A stretch of 64,000 nucleotides of DNA. Source: Paracoccaceae bacterium (GTDB lineage: Bacteria; Pseudomonadota; Alphaproteobacteria; Rhodobacterales; Rhodobacteraceae). Shown here one piece after another: positions 1-8,891 of this stretch (positions within the stretch are counted from its first letter, which is position 1; each line of letters begins with the position of its first letter). Location: assembly GCA_030148745.1 (NCBI GenBank), contig JASBSV010000044.1:1-64000 (forward strand). The letters are read 5' to 3'. The notes under the pieces are model-generated. The model saw only the letters and a list, made by a program, of their open reading frames with translations. It was not told the DNA's origin and did no database searches. A program made the translations under genes and the position numbers.

Positions 1-220
1 GGGTGCTGAGTTGCACCTGCACGAACGCCTGGACATGCAGGCCCACGCCTTCGGGCGAAACCACCGCGCGCGCACCCGGCACGATGCCCGCGGTTTTCAG
101 CCGTTGCCGCCTGCGCCCGGCCTGGCTGGGCGACAGGTTCAGCATCTCGCCCAGGTCCTGCACAGTCAGATGTGCATTGTCCTGGATGGCCTTGAGCAGG
201 CGGCGGTCCGTGTCATCCAT
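1..220 (-). CDS. Lrp/AsnC-family transcriptional regulator (partial, C-terminus outside window)
   Basis: Reading the minus strand from the ATG at 220 gives MDDTDRRLLKAIQDNAHLTV followed by a winged-helix segment containing LGEMLNLSPSQAGRRRQRL. This is the N-terminal HTH of Lrp/AsnC regulators. The frame stays open to the window edge, so the ligand-binding RAM domain lies outside. The gene is divergent from hpd with a 144-base gap. Many Rhodobacterales keep an Lrp-type regulator next to hpd, so control of tyrosine degradation is likely, but this is inference. The ORF track misses it because it is cut by the edge. Confidence 0.85.
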   Translation of the reverse strand, partial: MDDTDRRLLKAIQDNAHLTVQDLGEMLNLSPSQAGRRRQRLKTAGIVPGARAVVSPEGVGLHVQAFVQVQLST

Positions 221-254
221 CCTGTGCGCAATCCTCGCGCAAAATTCAATAATG

Positions 255-271
255 GCGCAATTAATTCGCGC
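255..271. promoter_or_regulatory. Candidate Lrp-type operator between the regulator and hpd
   Basis: GCGCAATTAATTCGCGC is a near-palindrome with an AT-rich centre, in the 144-base gap between the divergent Lrp-like gene and hpd. Further GCGCAA half-sites occur in the same gap. Lrp-family proteins bind degenerate AT-centred palindromes, so it is a plausible operator, but no binding data are visible. Confidence 0.35.
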
Positions 272-364
272 GCATCAAAAGGTATCATCATTCCTTCGCG
301 CAAACAACGCGCAAGGCATGCGGTATCCTCCCTGTCGCGAGCAGAATCATTCAGGAGACAAGAC

Positions 365-1462
365 ATGGGCCCCTTTCCGCATAGCGCCCCCCGCGCGACG
401 ATTTCCCCCGACAACCCCGCCGGTACCGACGGGTTCGAATTCGTCGAATTTGCCCATCCCGATCCTGAGGTGCTGCGCGATCTTTTTGCCAGGATGGGCT
501 ATGTCCATACCGCCAGCCACAAGAGCAAAGCGATCGAGCTTTGGCAGCAGGGCGATATCACCTATGTCATCAATAACGAGCCGGGCGGCCACGCGCGCGA
601 ATTTGTCACCCGCCACGGCCCCTGCGCCGCTTCGATGGGCTGGCGTGTTGTCGATGCCGCCCATGCCCTGCGCCATGCCCTGTCGCGGGGCGCGCGCGAA
701 TATACCGGGCCGGGCAAGTTGATGGATGTTCCGGCGATCATCGGCATCGGCGGCTCGCTCATCTATCTGGTCGACAAATATTACGAGACCAGCGCCTATA
801 ACGAGGAATTCAACTGGATCAGCCGGGCCCATCCCGAAGGCGTGGGCTTTTATTATCTCGATCACCTGACCCATAATGTTCACAAGGGGAATATGGACAG
901 CTGGTTCAGGTTCTATGGCGATATCTTTAATTTCCGCGAGATCCGCTTTTTCGACATCGAAGGGAAATATACCGGCCTTCTCAGCCGCGCGCTGACCTCA
1001 CCCTGCGGCCGGATCCGCATTCCGATCAATGAGGACCGGGGCGAGAAGGGGCAGATCGTGGAATACCTCAAACGCTACAATGGCGAGGGGATTCAGCATA
1101 TTGCGGTGGGCGCGCGCGATATCTATGCGGCAACCGATGCGATTGCCGGGCGCGGGATCAAGTTCATGCCCAAGCCGCCCAAGGCCTATTACGAGAAGAG
1201 CCATGATCGCGTTACCGGCCATCAGGAGCCGCTGGAGCGGATGATGAAACATGGCATCCTGATCGACGGCGAAGGCGTCGTCGATGGCGGGCAAACCCGG
1301 ATCCTTTTGCAGATATTTTCCAAAACCCTGATCGGCCCGATCTTTTTCGAGTTCATTCAGCGCAAGGGCGATGATGGATTTGGCGAGGGTAATTTCAAAG
1401 CGCTCTTTGAATCGATCGAGCAGGATCAGATCGAACGCGGCGTTCTGGGCGCGGCCTCGTGA
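365..1462 (+). CDS. hpd: 4-hydroxyphenylpyruvate dioxygenase
   Basis: A 365-residue non-heme Fe(II) dioxygenase that converts 4-hydroxyphenylpyruvate to homogentisate in tyrosine catabolism. The three iron ligands are visible: His in DHLTHNV, His in GIQHIAV and Glu in FFEFIQRKGD near the C-terminus. The length matches bacterial HPPD. The track ORF opens at base 11, but that extension runs antisense through the divergent regulator. The ATG at 365 follows CAGGAGACAAGAC, a good ribosome-binding site, so it is chosen. Downstream genes are convergent, so the gene appears monocistronic. Confidence 0.95.
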   Translation: MGPFPHSAPRATISPDNPAGTDGFEFVEFAHPDPEVLRDLFARMGYVHTASHKSKAIELWQQGDITYVINNEPGGHAREFVTRHGPCAASMGWRVVDAAHALRHALSRGAREYTGPGKLMDVPAIIGIGGSLIYLVDKYYETSAYNEEFNWISRAHPEGVGFYYLDHLTHNVHKGNMDSWFRFYGDIFNFREIRFFDIEGKYTGLLSRALTSPCGRIRIPINEDRGEKGQIVEYLKRYNGEGIQHIAVGARDIYAATDAIAGRGIKFMPKPPKAYYEKSHDRVTGHQEPLERMMKHGILIDGEGVVDGGQTRILLQIFSKTLIGPIFFEFIQRKGDDGFGEGNFKALFESIEQDQIERGVLGAAS

Positions 1463-1484
1463 TCCGGGTGCGCGTCGGGGCGGT

Positions 1485-3917
1485 TCAGCCCGAGGGCATT
1501 TTCAGAACGATATTGCGGCCCCGTTTGACATAGCGAAGCTCGGTCTCGCCGATGGTGGTGACCTTGCCGCCATCCACCTTGTCACCCACCGACACTTTGA
1601 TATAGCGCCCGCTGGACAGCCGCACCAGCGCCCGGCGCTGGTTGGGGGTGCCGTAGACACCGATCAGATTGACCTTTCTGAGGTGAATGGCATCGGCCTG
1701 GGTTGCGCGGCGCGCGACCGAGGCGCGGGTAGGAACCGACGGGGCCACCGTCGCGGCCGGCGGGGTGGTCATTGCAACGCGCGGCGCGGCCTCTTTGGCC
1801 TGCTGTTCGACCGATTTTTTTGCGCCGGCATCATTGGCGCGCGCCAGCGCCACCAGAACCACCATATTCGACGGCCGTTTTGCCGGGGTGCGCGAACGGC
1901 TGACCGCCTGTTTGGTCGGGGCCTGATCGACCGCCGCGTCGTTTTGCGGCGAGTTTGGGCGCGGCGAGGGGCGTAGCGCCGCCATTTCCTTGCGGCTGCG
2001 TCCGGCGAACTGGCTGCGCTCGGCCTTTTCGATCAGGTTGCCGGGGCGGGCACGCGGCGGGGTCGCGGCGATTTTCGGCGCCTCGGGCAGGGCCTGAGGC
2101 GGCGGCGCGGTGCCGGGCCGGTTGCGCGGCGGGGTCGGGGGGCGGCCGGCATAGATCATCACGCCATCGGGCGACATCGTCCCCTCGGGCGTGGGAACGA
2201 CCCGGCCCTTGGCGTCCAGAACAAAGCGCGTTCCAAAGGGCGCGGGCGAGGGCATCGCCAGCGGGGGCGCATCATGCGGCCCTTCGACCTCGGGCAGGGC
2301 CACCGCATCCTGCGAGGACAAAAGCGGCTCGATCGAGGCGATATAGAGGTTGTCCAGCCCGTCTTCCTCGGGGCGCGGGCTGGCGGCGGGGGGCAATTGC
2401 CAGATCCCGGTTTTTGCGTAAAAGGCCCGCGCGGTTTCGCCGTCGACCAGAACCCCGGGCGCGGGGCTGGCCCGGTCCAGGCTTGCGGGATCCTGCGGCG
2501 GTACATTGATGGGCTGATCAGGCGCGGGCGACACTACCTCTACAGCAGGCGCGCCTTGCGGATCGGGGGGCGGCGGGCCAAGCAGGGCAAGATCGTTATT
2601 GGCCTGATCGGCGGCCTCTTCAGGGTCCATCGCGACGGCCGGGGGCGGCCCTTCAAACAATGTCGCCAGCCCGCGCGGCGACATCAGCGTGGCCCAGATC
2701 GCAATCGCGACAAGAATGGCCAGAAGGGCCGCCACCACAAGCACCCCCCATGTACGCAGCCGTGCGCGCGGGGCGGAGGGGCGGTTGCGGGCGCCAAAGA
2801 TGGTCAGTGCCTCGGCCTCATCCGCTGGCCGGCTGAGGGTCGAGGCCGCGGCGTTGCCTGCCGGGGTCGCCGGCGCGATTGCCGCGCCCAGAGGCGGGGT
2901 TTCCTGCGGCGCCTTCTGCGGGGCTTTTCGTGCCACGGGCGCAGGTTTGGGCGCTTTTTCCGGTGCCTTTGCCTTATCCGGCGCCTTATCGGCACTCTTT
3001 TCAGCGCCCGTTTCAGCGCTCTTGGCCGGCGCTTTCGCCGCTGCGCTGCCATTTTCGGACGCCAGAACCAGAACATCCTGCGGCCCGACCGGCGGGGCGG
3101 CTTTGGTCTCTTTGCCCGCGTTTGGGGCATGGGCCGAAGGCGCGGGCGGCGGGGTTTGTTTTGCGCCGGCCAGCGGCGGGCCTACGGGCACGAAGGAAAT
3201 ACGCGCCGGGGTTGCCATGACCTCTTTGATGGCGGCGTCCTCGGCCGCAAGGCCGGCCTCGTCGCGGCGGCTTTGAAAGGTCGGCTCGCGGCGCGGCGCG
3301 GCCTTCCGGCGGGTGCCTTGGTCGGGCGAGGCGCCTGGCGTCTTGTCGGGGCCGGCTGCCTGCGCTTTGGCGTCGCCCAGAATGACGATGCTCTGGCTGT
3401 CGCGGTCGACCACCTCGGCGCCGTCCAGCACGGCGTCAGCCGCCGCTGCCAGTCCGAAAAACGGCTCTCCCCTGAAATTGCCAGCCTCGGGAATGGCGAC
3501 GAAAGAGACCGGGTTGAACTTGTGGCGGGTGGCAAATTCCTCGGCCTCCGACAGGGTCTCCGAGGCCACAGCGGCCACCGCGCAGCGATCGCCCGAGGCC
3601 TCCCAGTCGAAGGTCAGCTCATCGGCGGCATAGGGCGTCAGCCCGTCCAGTGCGCTGCGGATCTGCTCGAAACGTTCAGCCTTGCCCGGGCCGGGGGCGG
3701 TGACGGTCGTATAAAGGATCTGCGAGTTCGGAATGACCAGTTTGCAGGCCAGTCGCCCCGCCTCAAGCAGATTGGCGGTCTTGCGCGCCACCTTCAGCTT
3801 TTCGTCAAGCTCGGGGTCGTCGAATGAGATATCGGCCACGCGCTGCCATCCGCCGGAAACCCGGTGGAGCAATTCGATCCCCGTATGGGAAAATTTGAGA
3901 GCGAAACTGGGCTTCAT
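1485..3917 (-). CDS. Large bitopic membrane protein with PilM-like N-terminus and PilP/GspC-like C-terminus
   Basis: An 810-residue protein. Residues 1-150 (MKPSFALKFSHTGIELLHR onward) resemble the actin-like cytoplasmic fold of PilM/GspL. Residues ~190-370 are an Ala/Pro/Lys-rich low-complexity linker with KAPEKAPKPAP-type repeats. One transmembrane helix (LVVAALLAILVAIAIWATLM) lies near residue 390. A long Pro-rich, presumably periplasmic region follows. The last ~65 residues (VNLIGVYGTPNQRRALVRL...) resemble the small beta domain of PilP/GspC. No other pilus gene is nearby. The function is unproven; an envelope scaffold is inferred from architecture only. Confidence 0.6.
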   Translation of the reverse strand: MKPSFALKFSHTGIELLHRVSGGWQRVADISFDDPELDEKLKVARKTANLLEAGRLACKLVIPNSQILYTTVTAPGPGKAERFEQIRSALDGLTPYAADELTFDWEASGDRCAVAAVASETLSEAEEFATRHKFNPVSFVAIPEAGNFRGEPFFGLAAAADAVLDGAEVVDRDSQSIVILGDAKAQAAGPDKTPGASPDQGTRRKAAPRREPTFQSRRDEAGLAAEDAAIKEVMATPARISFVPVGPPLAGAKQTPPPAPSAHAPNAGKETKAAPPVGPQDVLVLASENGSAAAKAPAKSAETGAEKSADKAPDKAKAPEKAPKPAPVARKAPQKAPQETPPLGAAIAPATPAGNAAASTLSRPADEAEALTIFGARNRPSAPRARLRTWGVLVVAALLAILVAIAIWATLMSPRGLATLFEGPPPAVAMDPEEAADQANNDLALLGPPPPDPQGAPAVEVVSPAPDQPINVPPQDPASLDRASPAPGVLVDGETARAFYAKTGIWQLPPAASPRPEEDGLDNLYIASIEPLLSSQDAVALPEVEGPHDAPPLAMPSPAPFGTRFVLDAKGRVVPTPEGTMSPDGVMIYAGRPPTPPRNRPGTAPPPQALPEAPKIAATPPRARPGNLIEKAERSQFAGRSRKEMAALRPSPRPNSPQNDAAVDQAPTKQAVSRSRTPAKRPSNMVVLVALARANDAGAKKSVEQQAKEAAPRVAMTTPPAATVAPSVPTRASVARRATQADAIHLRKVNLIGVYGTPNQRRALVRLSSGRYIKVSVGDKVDGGKVTTIGETELRYVKRGRNIVLKMPSG

Positions 3918-4088
3918 GCCTTGGCAATTTCTGTTTGGATGCGGCGGTTGTCCGGGCGCGTTGGCATGACTCTATATCACCAGCGGGTGCGTGAAAAGAA
4001 GCCACCGGCCTTTGCCCCCCATTCCGGCAGCGATTTGCAAAGCGGCGGTTTTCGATGTCTTATCGGCCCGGCAAATCCGGAGGTTTCG

Positions 4089-4775
4089 ATGCGTATTTTT
4101 CTTTTCATCCTTTGCCTTTTTCCCAGCACTCTTTGGGCTGAAAATGCGCCGGGCCAGATCACCGTCACCGGGCAGGGCAGGGCCGATGCCCAGCCGGATA
4201 TGGCAATGATTTCTGTCGGGGTCAGCTCTCAGGCGGCCTCGGCCAAACAGGCGCTGGCCCAAACCAATAGTGCCACCGCGCGGGTGTTGGAGCGCCTTAA
4301 GGCGGCGGGCATCGCGGCGCGTGATCTGCAAACCGGCGCGCTTTCGCTGTCGCCCAGATGGGATCAGCGGGGCGAGCCGGGGCAGGAGCGGGCGATCACC
4401 GGCTATCTGGCCACCAACTCGGTCCGGGTGCGGGTGCGGCAGCTGGCCGATCTTGGCAAGATGCTCGATACCGCAGTGGAGCTTGGCGCAAATCAGTTCA
4501 ACGGGCTCAGTTTCGGGCTTCAGGACCCTGGCCCGCAGACCGACAAGGCACGCCGCGCCGCCGTTGCCGACGCGCTGGCGCGGGCCCGGCTTTATGCCGC
4601 GGCAGCCGGGGTCAAACTGGGCCCGATCCTGTCGATCAGCGAGGCCGGGGTCACGCCGCCGCCGATGCCGCAGATGCGCAGCATGGCCGCCGCCGAGGCG
4701 GTGCCGCTGGCCCCGGGTGAGGTGACGCTGGAAGCCTCGGTCACGGTGGTCTTTGCCATCGGTCAGGCCGAATAG
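4089..4775 (+). CDS. SIMPL (DUF541) domain secreted protein
   Basis: A 228-residue protein with an N-terminal signal peptide (MRIFLFILCLFPSTLWA). The mature part has the SIMPL pattern: GQITVTGQGRADAQPDMAMI, then LERLKAAGIAARDLQTGALS. The track ORF starts at 3864, but ATG 4089 follows GGAGG and begins directly with the signal peptide, so it is preferred. SIMPL proteins are periplasmic or outer-membrane-associated and of poorly defined function. It is divergent from the PilM/PilP-like gene. Confidence 0.8.
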   Translation: MRIFLFILCLFPSTLWAENAPGQITVTGQGRADAQPDMAMISVGVSSQAASAKQALAQTNSATARVLERLKAAGIAARDLQTGALSLSPRWDQRGEPGQERAITGYLATNSVRVRVRQLADLGKMLDTAVELGANQFNGLSFGLQDPGPQTDKARRAAVADALARARLYAAAAGVKLGPILSISEAGVTPPPMPQMRSMAAAEAVPLAPGEVTLEASVTVVFAIGQAE

Positions 4776-4827
4776 ACGGCCAGCGGCCTGGCGCGCGGCG
4801 GCAGGTGCCGCCCGCGCCGGGCTTTGA

Positions 4828-6120
4828 TCAGGAGGTCGCCTTGCTAAGCGCCTGATCGAGATCGGCGATCAGGTCATCGGCATCCTCGATCCCGATTGAC
4901 AGGCGCACGGTATTGGGCGCGGCGCCTGCGGCCTCTTGTTGTTCGGCGGTAAGTTGCCGATGCGTGGTCGAGGCCGGGTGAATGATCAGCGACCTTGTAT
5001 CGCCAAGGTTCGCCACATGGCTGAAAATCTCAAGGCTATCGACCAGTTTGACACAAGCGTCATAGCCGCCGCGCACCGCAAAGGTGAACAGCGCCCCGGC
5101 CCCGCGCGGGCAGATCTTTTTCACCCGCTTGAAACAGGGCGAGGATTCCAGCCCCGCGTAGGTCACGAAATCGACCCGCTCGTCGGCCTCAAGCCATTTG
5201 GCGATCTTTTCGGCGTTCTGGACGTGCCGCTCCATCCGCAGCGACAGGGTTTCGATCCCCATCAGCGTGTAATGCGCGGCCTGCGGGTTCATCGTCATCC
5301 CCAGATCGCGCAGCCCGATGGCTATGCCGTGGAACGTATAGGCCAGCGGGCCGAAAGTTTCATGAAACTTCAGGCCGTGATAGGCCGGCTCGGGCGCTGA
5401 AAGAGACGGGAACTTGTCGGAGGCGGACCAGTCGAACTTGCCGCTGTCGACCACAACGCCGCCGGTGACGGTTCCGTTGCCGGTCATGTATTTGGTGGTC
5501 GAATGCACCACCAGCGTCGCGCCATGTTCGATGGGGCGGCAGAGGTAGGGCGTGGCCGAGGTGTTATCGACGATCAGCGGAATACCTGCCGCATCGGCAA
5601 TGGCCGAGATGACGTCCAGATCGGTGATATAGCCGCCGGGATTGGCAATGGATTCGCAAAACACCGCGCGGGTGTCATCGTCGATTGCGGCCTTGACCGC
5701 ATCGGTGTCGTCAAAATCGACAAAGCGCGCCGACCAGCCAAAGCGTTTGATCGTCTGGCTGAACTGCGTGACCGTGCCGCCGTAAAGCCGGGTTGAGACG
5801 ACGACGTTTTTGCCCGGCGACATCAGCGGGAAAAGCGCCATGATCTGGGCCGCGTGACCGGACGAGCAGGCCACCGCGCCAACCCCGCCTTCCAATGTCG
5901 CCACACGCTCCTGCAACACCGCGTTGGTGGGGTTGGTCAGGCGCGAATAGATATAGCCGACCTCCTGCAGGTTAAACAGCGCCGCTGCATGTTCGGCGTC
6001 GCGGAAAACATAGGCCGTGGTCTGATAGATCGGCGTCTGGCGGGCACCGGTCGCAGGGTCGGGCCGGGCGCCTGCATGTACCTGCAGCGTATCAAATCCA
6101 TAGGTCGGGGCTTGCGACAT
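4828..6120 (-). CDS. metY: O-acetylhomoserine aminocarboxypropyltransferase / sulfhydrylase
   Basis: A 430-residue Cys/Met-metabolism PLP enzyme that makes homocysteine from O-acetylhomoserine and sulfide. The start MSQAPTYGFDTLQVHAGARP and the PLP-lysine segment VHSTTKYMTGNG are typical of MetY, as is the length above 420 (MetB/MetZ are nearer 390). Three Met codons lie close together. The one at 6120 has GGAG at optimal distance and starts the conserved N-terminus; the track start at 6132 adds METM. The sequence GGAGACTATG is present twice in tandem at the start. No SAM-II riboswitch pattern was found upstream. Confidence 0.9.
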   Translation of the reverse strand: MSQAPTYGFDTLQVHAGARPDPATGARQTPIYQTTAYVFRDAEHAAALFNLQEVGYIYSRLTNPTNAVLQERVATLEGGVGAVACSSGHAAQIMALFPLMSPGKNVVVSTRLYGGTVTQFSQTIKRFGWSARFVDFDDTDAVKAAIDDDTRAVFCESIANPGGYITDLDVISAIADAAGIPLIVDNTSATPYLCRPIEHGATLVVHSTTKYMTGNGTVTGGVVVDSGKFDWSASDKFPSLSAPEPAYHGLKFHETFGPLAYTFHGIAIGLRDLGMTMNPQAAHYTLMGIETLSLRMERHVQNAEKIAKWLEADERVDFVTYAGLESSPCFKRVKKICPRGAGALFTFAVRGGYDACVKLVDSLEIFSHVANLGDTRSLIIHPASTTHRQLTAEQQEAAGAAPNTVRLSIGIEDADDLIADLDQALSKATS

Positions 6121-6257
6121 CATAGTCTCCATAGTCTCCTTCAGGGCGGCAATATTTGCGCGTAGTGATCAGATCGAAACGCAGCCTAGGGTATTTGCCG
6201 GATAATGAGAACTGTGTTGGTTCGGTTTTTCGCAATCAGGTGGCGGGCAATCGAACG

Positions 6258-7262
6258 CTACCGCAGCCACAGCTTTTCGCGCTTGATCCGGTTGCGGATC
6301 GCCTGTTCGCGCCGGGGCAGATTGCTTCGGTCGAACAGGGCCCGCACCCGCCCGCCCTTGTTTTGATAGACCATCTTCTTGATCGGCTCGTATTCCTTCA
6401 GAACCTTCTTGATCTTATTGGGCGAGGCGACATCCGACAGCGCCATGATCACCGCATCGCTTTCGCGTGCATAAAGCAGCGGAAAGAGGCGATAGTGACA
6501 GCTGATGCGCCCATCAAGAAGGCCCTCGGGAATGGTGTGCCGCCCGCCGCCCAAGGCGTGGATCACCAAAGGCAGCGCCACCTGATCCAGCCATGGGTTA
6601 AGCTGCTGGCAGATCAGTTCGTCAGGCGGGTTTTGGGATATCTCAAGGGCGTATTTAAGAAATAGCTCACCGAATTTTTCGGGGCAGCCGCCGAAAAACC
6701 AGCCGGCATTGAAATAAAGGTATCTCTGCCAGTATTCGTCGGGCTGCGACAGATCGAGAGAGCTTTCAAACTCCAGCCCGAATTTGTCATAAAGCGATTT
6801 CCAGATTGCACCATATCCGGGGCCGTAAAGCTCGATCTGCGGCCATGTGCCTTCGCGCCGCATCGAGGCGCTGGGGCGCGCAAAATCGAAAGGCACCTCG
6901 GTCAGATCGCCGGTGATCAGCGTGTCACTGTCGAAAAAGACAAAGGGCTCACCCGCGGGCAGGGTGGTCAGGCCTTCGATCTTGTTGCCATAGGGGTAGC
7001 TTTCGCCGAAATGGCGGCTTTCAAAGCCCACAACCTCGGCGCCCAGTTCGGCCAGCAGGTCATAGACCGGTTGCGAGCCGATCCGCGGATCGGCAGACCA
7101 GCGCGGGCCGGGCTGCGGCTCGGCAATGATCAGCCGGCCTTTGAAGCCGGGCGAATAGCGCCGCAGCGAGGCGGCGAAAAGCGCTGCCTCATATCCGATG
7201 CGCCCGGACTGGCCGACGACCATGATGTTGAAACTTCCGCCGCTTCCGGACGTCTTTGCCAT
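6258..7262 (-). CDS. Uncharacterised GT-A-like (putative glycosyltransferase) protein
   Basis: A 334-residue soluble protein. An N-terminal beta-alpha segment (FNIMVVGQSGRIGYEAALFAA) precedes FVFFDSDTLITGDL, a DxD-type motif typical of GT-A nucleotide-sugar transferases. YFNAGWFFGGCPEKFGELFL resembles the acceptor-side loop of family-8-like enzymes. The C-terminus is strongly basic. The track start (GTG 7298) has no ribosome-binding site, so ATG 7262 is chosen. Neighbours give no pathway clue. The assignment rests on motif pattern only. Confidence 0.5.
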   Translation of the reverse strand: MAKTSGSGGSFNIMVVGQSGRIGYEAALFAASLRRYSPGFKGRLIIAEPQPGPRWSADPRIGSQPVYDLLAELGAEVVGFESRHFGESYPYGNKIEGLTTLPAGEPFVFFDSDTLITGDLTEVPFDFARPSASMRREGTWPQIELYGPGYGAIWKSLYDKFGLEFESSLDLSQPDEYWQRYLYFNAGWFFGGCPEKFGELFLKYALEISQNPPDELICQQLNPWLDQVALPLVIHALGGGRHTIPEGLLDGRISCHYRLFPLLYARESDAVIMALSDVASPNKIKKVLKEYEPIKKMVYQNKGGRVRALFDRSNLPRREQAIRNRIKREKLWLR

Positions 7263-7389
7263 TCTACCCCTGCCACTCGCCGCTGTGCTGTGCCGCACCT
7301 TTACGGCCCAGTATTAACGGCAACGGGCGCTGCGGCAAACCGAAGAATGCGCCGGGCGCCAAGCCGGGCGTTTCCGGCTTAGCCCGGCA

Positions 7390-8796
7390 TCAGCCCAGCA
7401 AGAGCCCCGGCAGGAAAAGAACGATCTGAGGGAAGGCCACCAGACCGGCGATGGTGGCCGCATCGGCCAGAAAGAAGGGCGCGGTGCCGCGAAACACATC
7501 CTGAACCGAAATATCGGGGCGCACGCCGGCCACGACAAAGCAGTTCAGCCCGATGGGCGGGGTGATCAGACAAAGCTCGGCCATTTTTACCACGATGATC
7601 CCGAACCAGATCGCGGCCTGTGTCGAGGTCATGCCAAAGGCGCTGTCGGCGACCGAGACGCCCTCGCCGCCGTTCAGCGCGATGATCGCGGGAAAGACGA
7701 TCGGCAGGGTCAGCAAAAGCATCCCGATGGCATCCATGAACATGCCCAGCACCGCATAGGCCAGAAGGATCAGCAAAAGGGTGATCATCGGCGATTGATG
7801 CAGCCCGCTGATCCAGTCGGCGAAGGCGCCGGGAAGATCGGCAAAGCCCAGAAAGCGCACATAGATCAAAACCCCCCAGATGATGGTAAAGATCATCACG
7901 CTCAGCTTGGCGGTCTCCAGCAGCGCCGATTTAAGCTCGGGCCAGCGCATGCCGCGATAAAGCGCGATCAGAAAGACCACAAAGGCCCCCAGCGCGCCGC
8001 CCTCGGTGGGCGTGCCCCATGCATCGCCGCCAAAGGGGTTGTAGATGAACAGGATGATGATCATCACCACAAAGACGATGGGCAGGGCGCCGGGCAGGGC
8101 CTCAAACCGCTCGCGCCAGCTAAAGCCTGTGACAGGGGGGCCAAGCTTTTTCCAGCCCACCGCCATGCCGATCACCAGCGCGGCATAGATCACCGCCGAA
8201 AAGGCGCCGGGAATGAACCCTGCCAGCAGGAGCGAGCCGACGTCCTGTTCGACGATGATCGCATAGATCACCAGAATGGCCGAGGGCGGGATCAGCGAGG
8301 CCAGAGTGCCAGCCGCCGCCACGACACCGGCGGCAAAGCGGCGGTCATAGCCGATGGCCAGCATTTCGGGGATCGCGATGCGGGCAAAGACCGCCGAAGT
8401 AGCAACCGAAGCGCCCGAGACCGCGGCAAAGCCCGCGGTGGCAAAGATGGTCGATACCCCAAGCCCGCCCGGAAGCCGGCCGACCCAGCGCTTGGCAGCG
8501 GTAAAGAGCGCTTTGGTCAGCCCTGCGTAATAAGCGAGGTACCCGATCAGGATGAAGGTGGGAATGAGCGACAGCGCCTGCGAGGAGACTTTGGAATGCG
8601 GCACCTGACCTGCGGTTTTGACACCGATCGTCAGCGCCCAGAAGAAGGCCTGCGGATCATAGCCTTTCTTGGCCCAGAAGATCCAGACGAGGCCGGTGAC
8701 ACCGGCGATTGCGGCGGCAAAGGCGACGCGGGTGCCGATCAGCACCATGATCAGCATTAAGCCGGTGACGATAAGGCCGATATCAATGGGTGCCAT
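7390..8796 (-). CDS. dctM: TRAP transporter large permease subunit (DctM-like)
   Basis: A 468-residue polytopic membrane protein with about a dozen hydrophobic segments, the ion-coupled translocating subunit of a TRAP transporter. GASVATSAVFARIAIPEM and LIPPSAILVIYAIIVEQDVG match conserved DctM regions. It follows dctQ by 95 bases in the order dctP-dctQ-dctM. The ribosome-binding site is weak, suggesting coupling to the upstream genes. The substrate cannot be deduced from this subunit. Confidence 0.93.
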   Translation of the reverse strand: MAPIDIGLIVTGLMLIMVLIGTRVAFAAAIAGVTGLVWIFWAKKGYDPQAFFWALTIGVKTAGQVPHSKVSSQALSLIPTFILIGYLAYYAGLTKALFTAAKRWVGRLPGGLGVSTIFATAGFAAVSGASVATSAVFARIAIPEMLAIGYDRRFAAGVVAAAGTLASLIPPSAILVIYAIIVEQDVGSLLLAGFIPGAFSAVIYAALVIGMAVGWKKLGPPVTGFSWRERFEALPGALPIVFVVMIIILFIYNPFGGDAWGTPTEGGALGAFVVFLIALYRGMRWPELKSALLETAKLSVMIFTIIWGVLIYVRFLGFADLPGAFADWISGLHQSPMITLLLILLAYAVLGMFMDAIGMLLLTLPIVFPAIIALNGGEGVSVADSAFGMTSTQAAIWFGIIVVKMAELCLITPPIGLNCFVVAGVRPDISVQDVFRGTAPFFLADAATIAGLVAFPQIVLFLPGLLLG

Positions 8797-8838
8797 GGTG
8801 CAAGTCTTTCAAGCGCTGTTGCGAAGGCCGGGTTGGGG

Positions 8839-8861
8839 CCGCCTCCGGCGGGGATATTTTT
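8839..8861 (+). repeat. Terminator-shaped intergenic element between dctQ and dctM
   Basis: CCGCC-TCC-GGCGG followed by GGATATTTTT forms a short stem-loop with a T-run, oriented opposite to the dct operon. From memory, similar CTCCGGCGGGGATATTTTT strings with a purine-rich tail recur in Rhodobacterales intergenic regions. Here it lies in the dctQ-dctM gap and would act, if at all, on antisense transcripts. Confidence 0.4.
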
Positions 8862-8891
8862 ACCAAGAGGAAGAGGGGGCGGGGGCGCCGG

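Noticed and set aside
2274-3827. 517-codon plus-strand ORF
   Set aside because: Antisense shadow of the GC-rich PilM/PilP-like gene; Arg/Gly-rich translation without domain pattern.
6133-6257. SAM-II riboswitch before metY
   Set aside because: The expected conserved blocks of SAM-II were not found in the leader.
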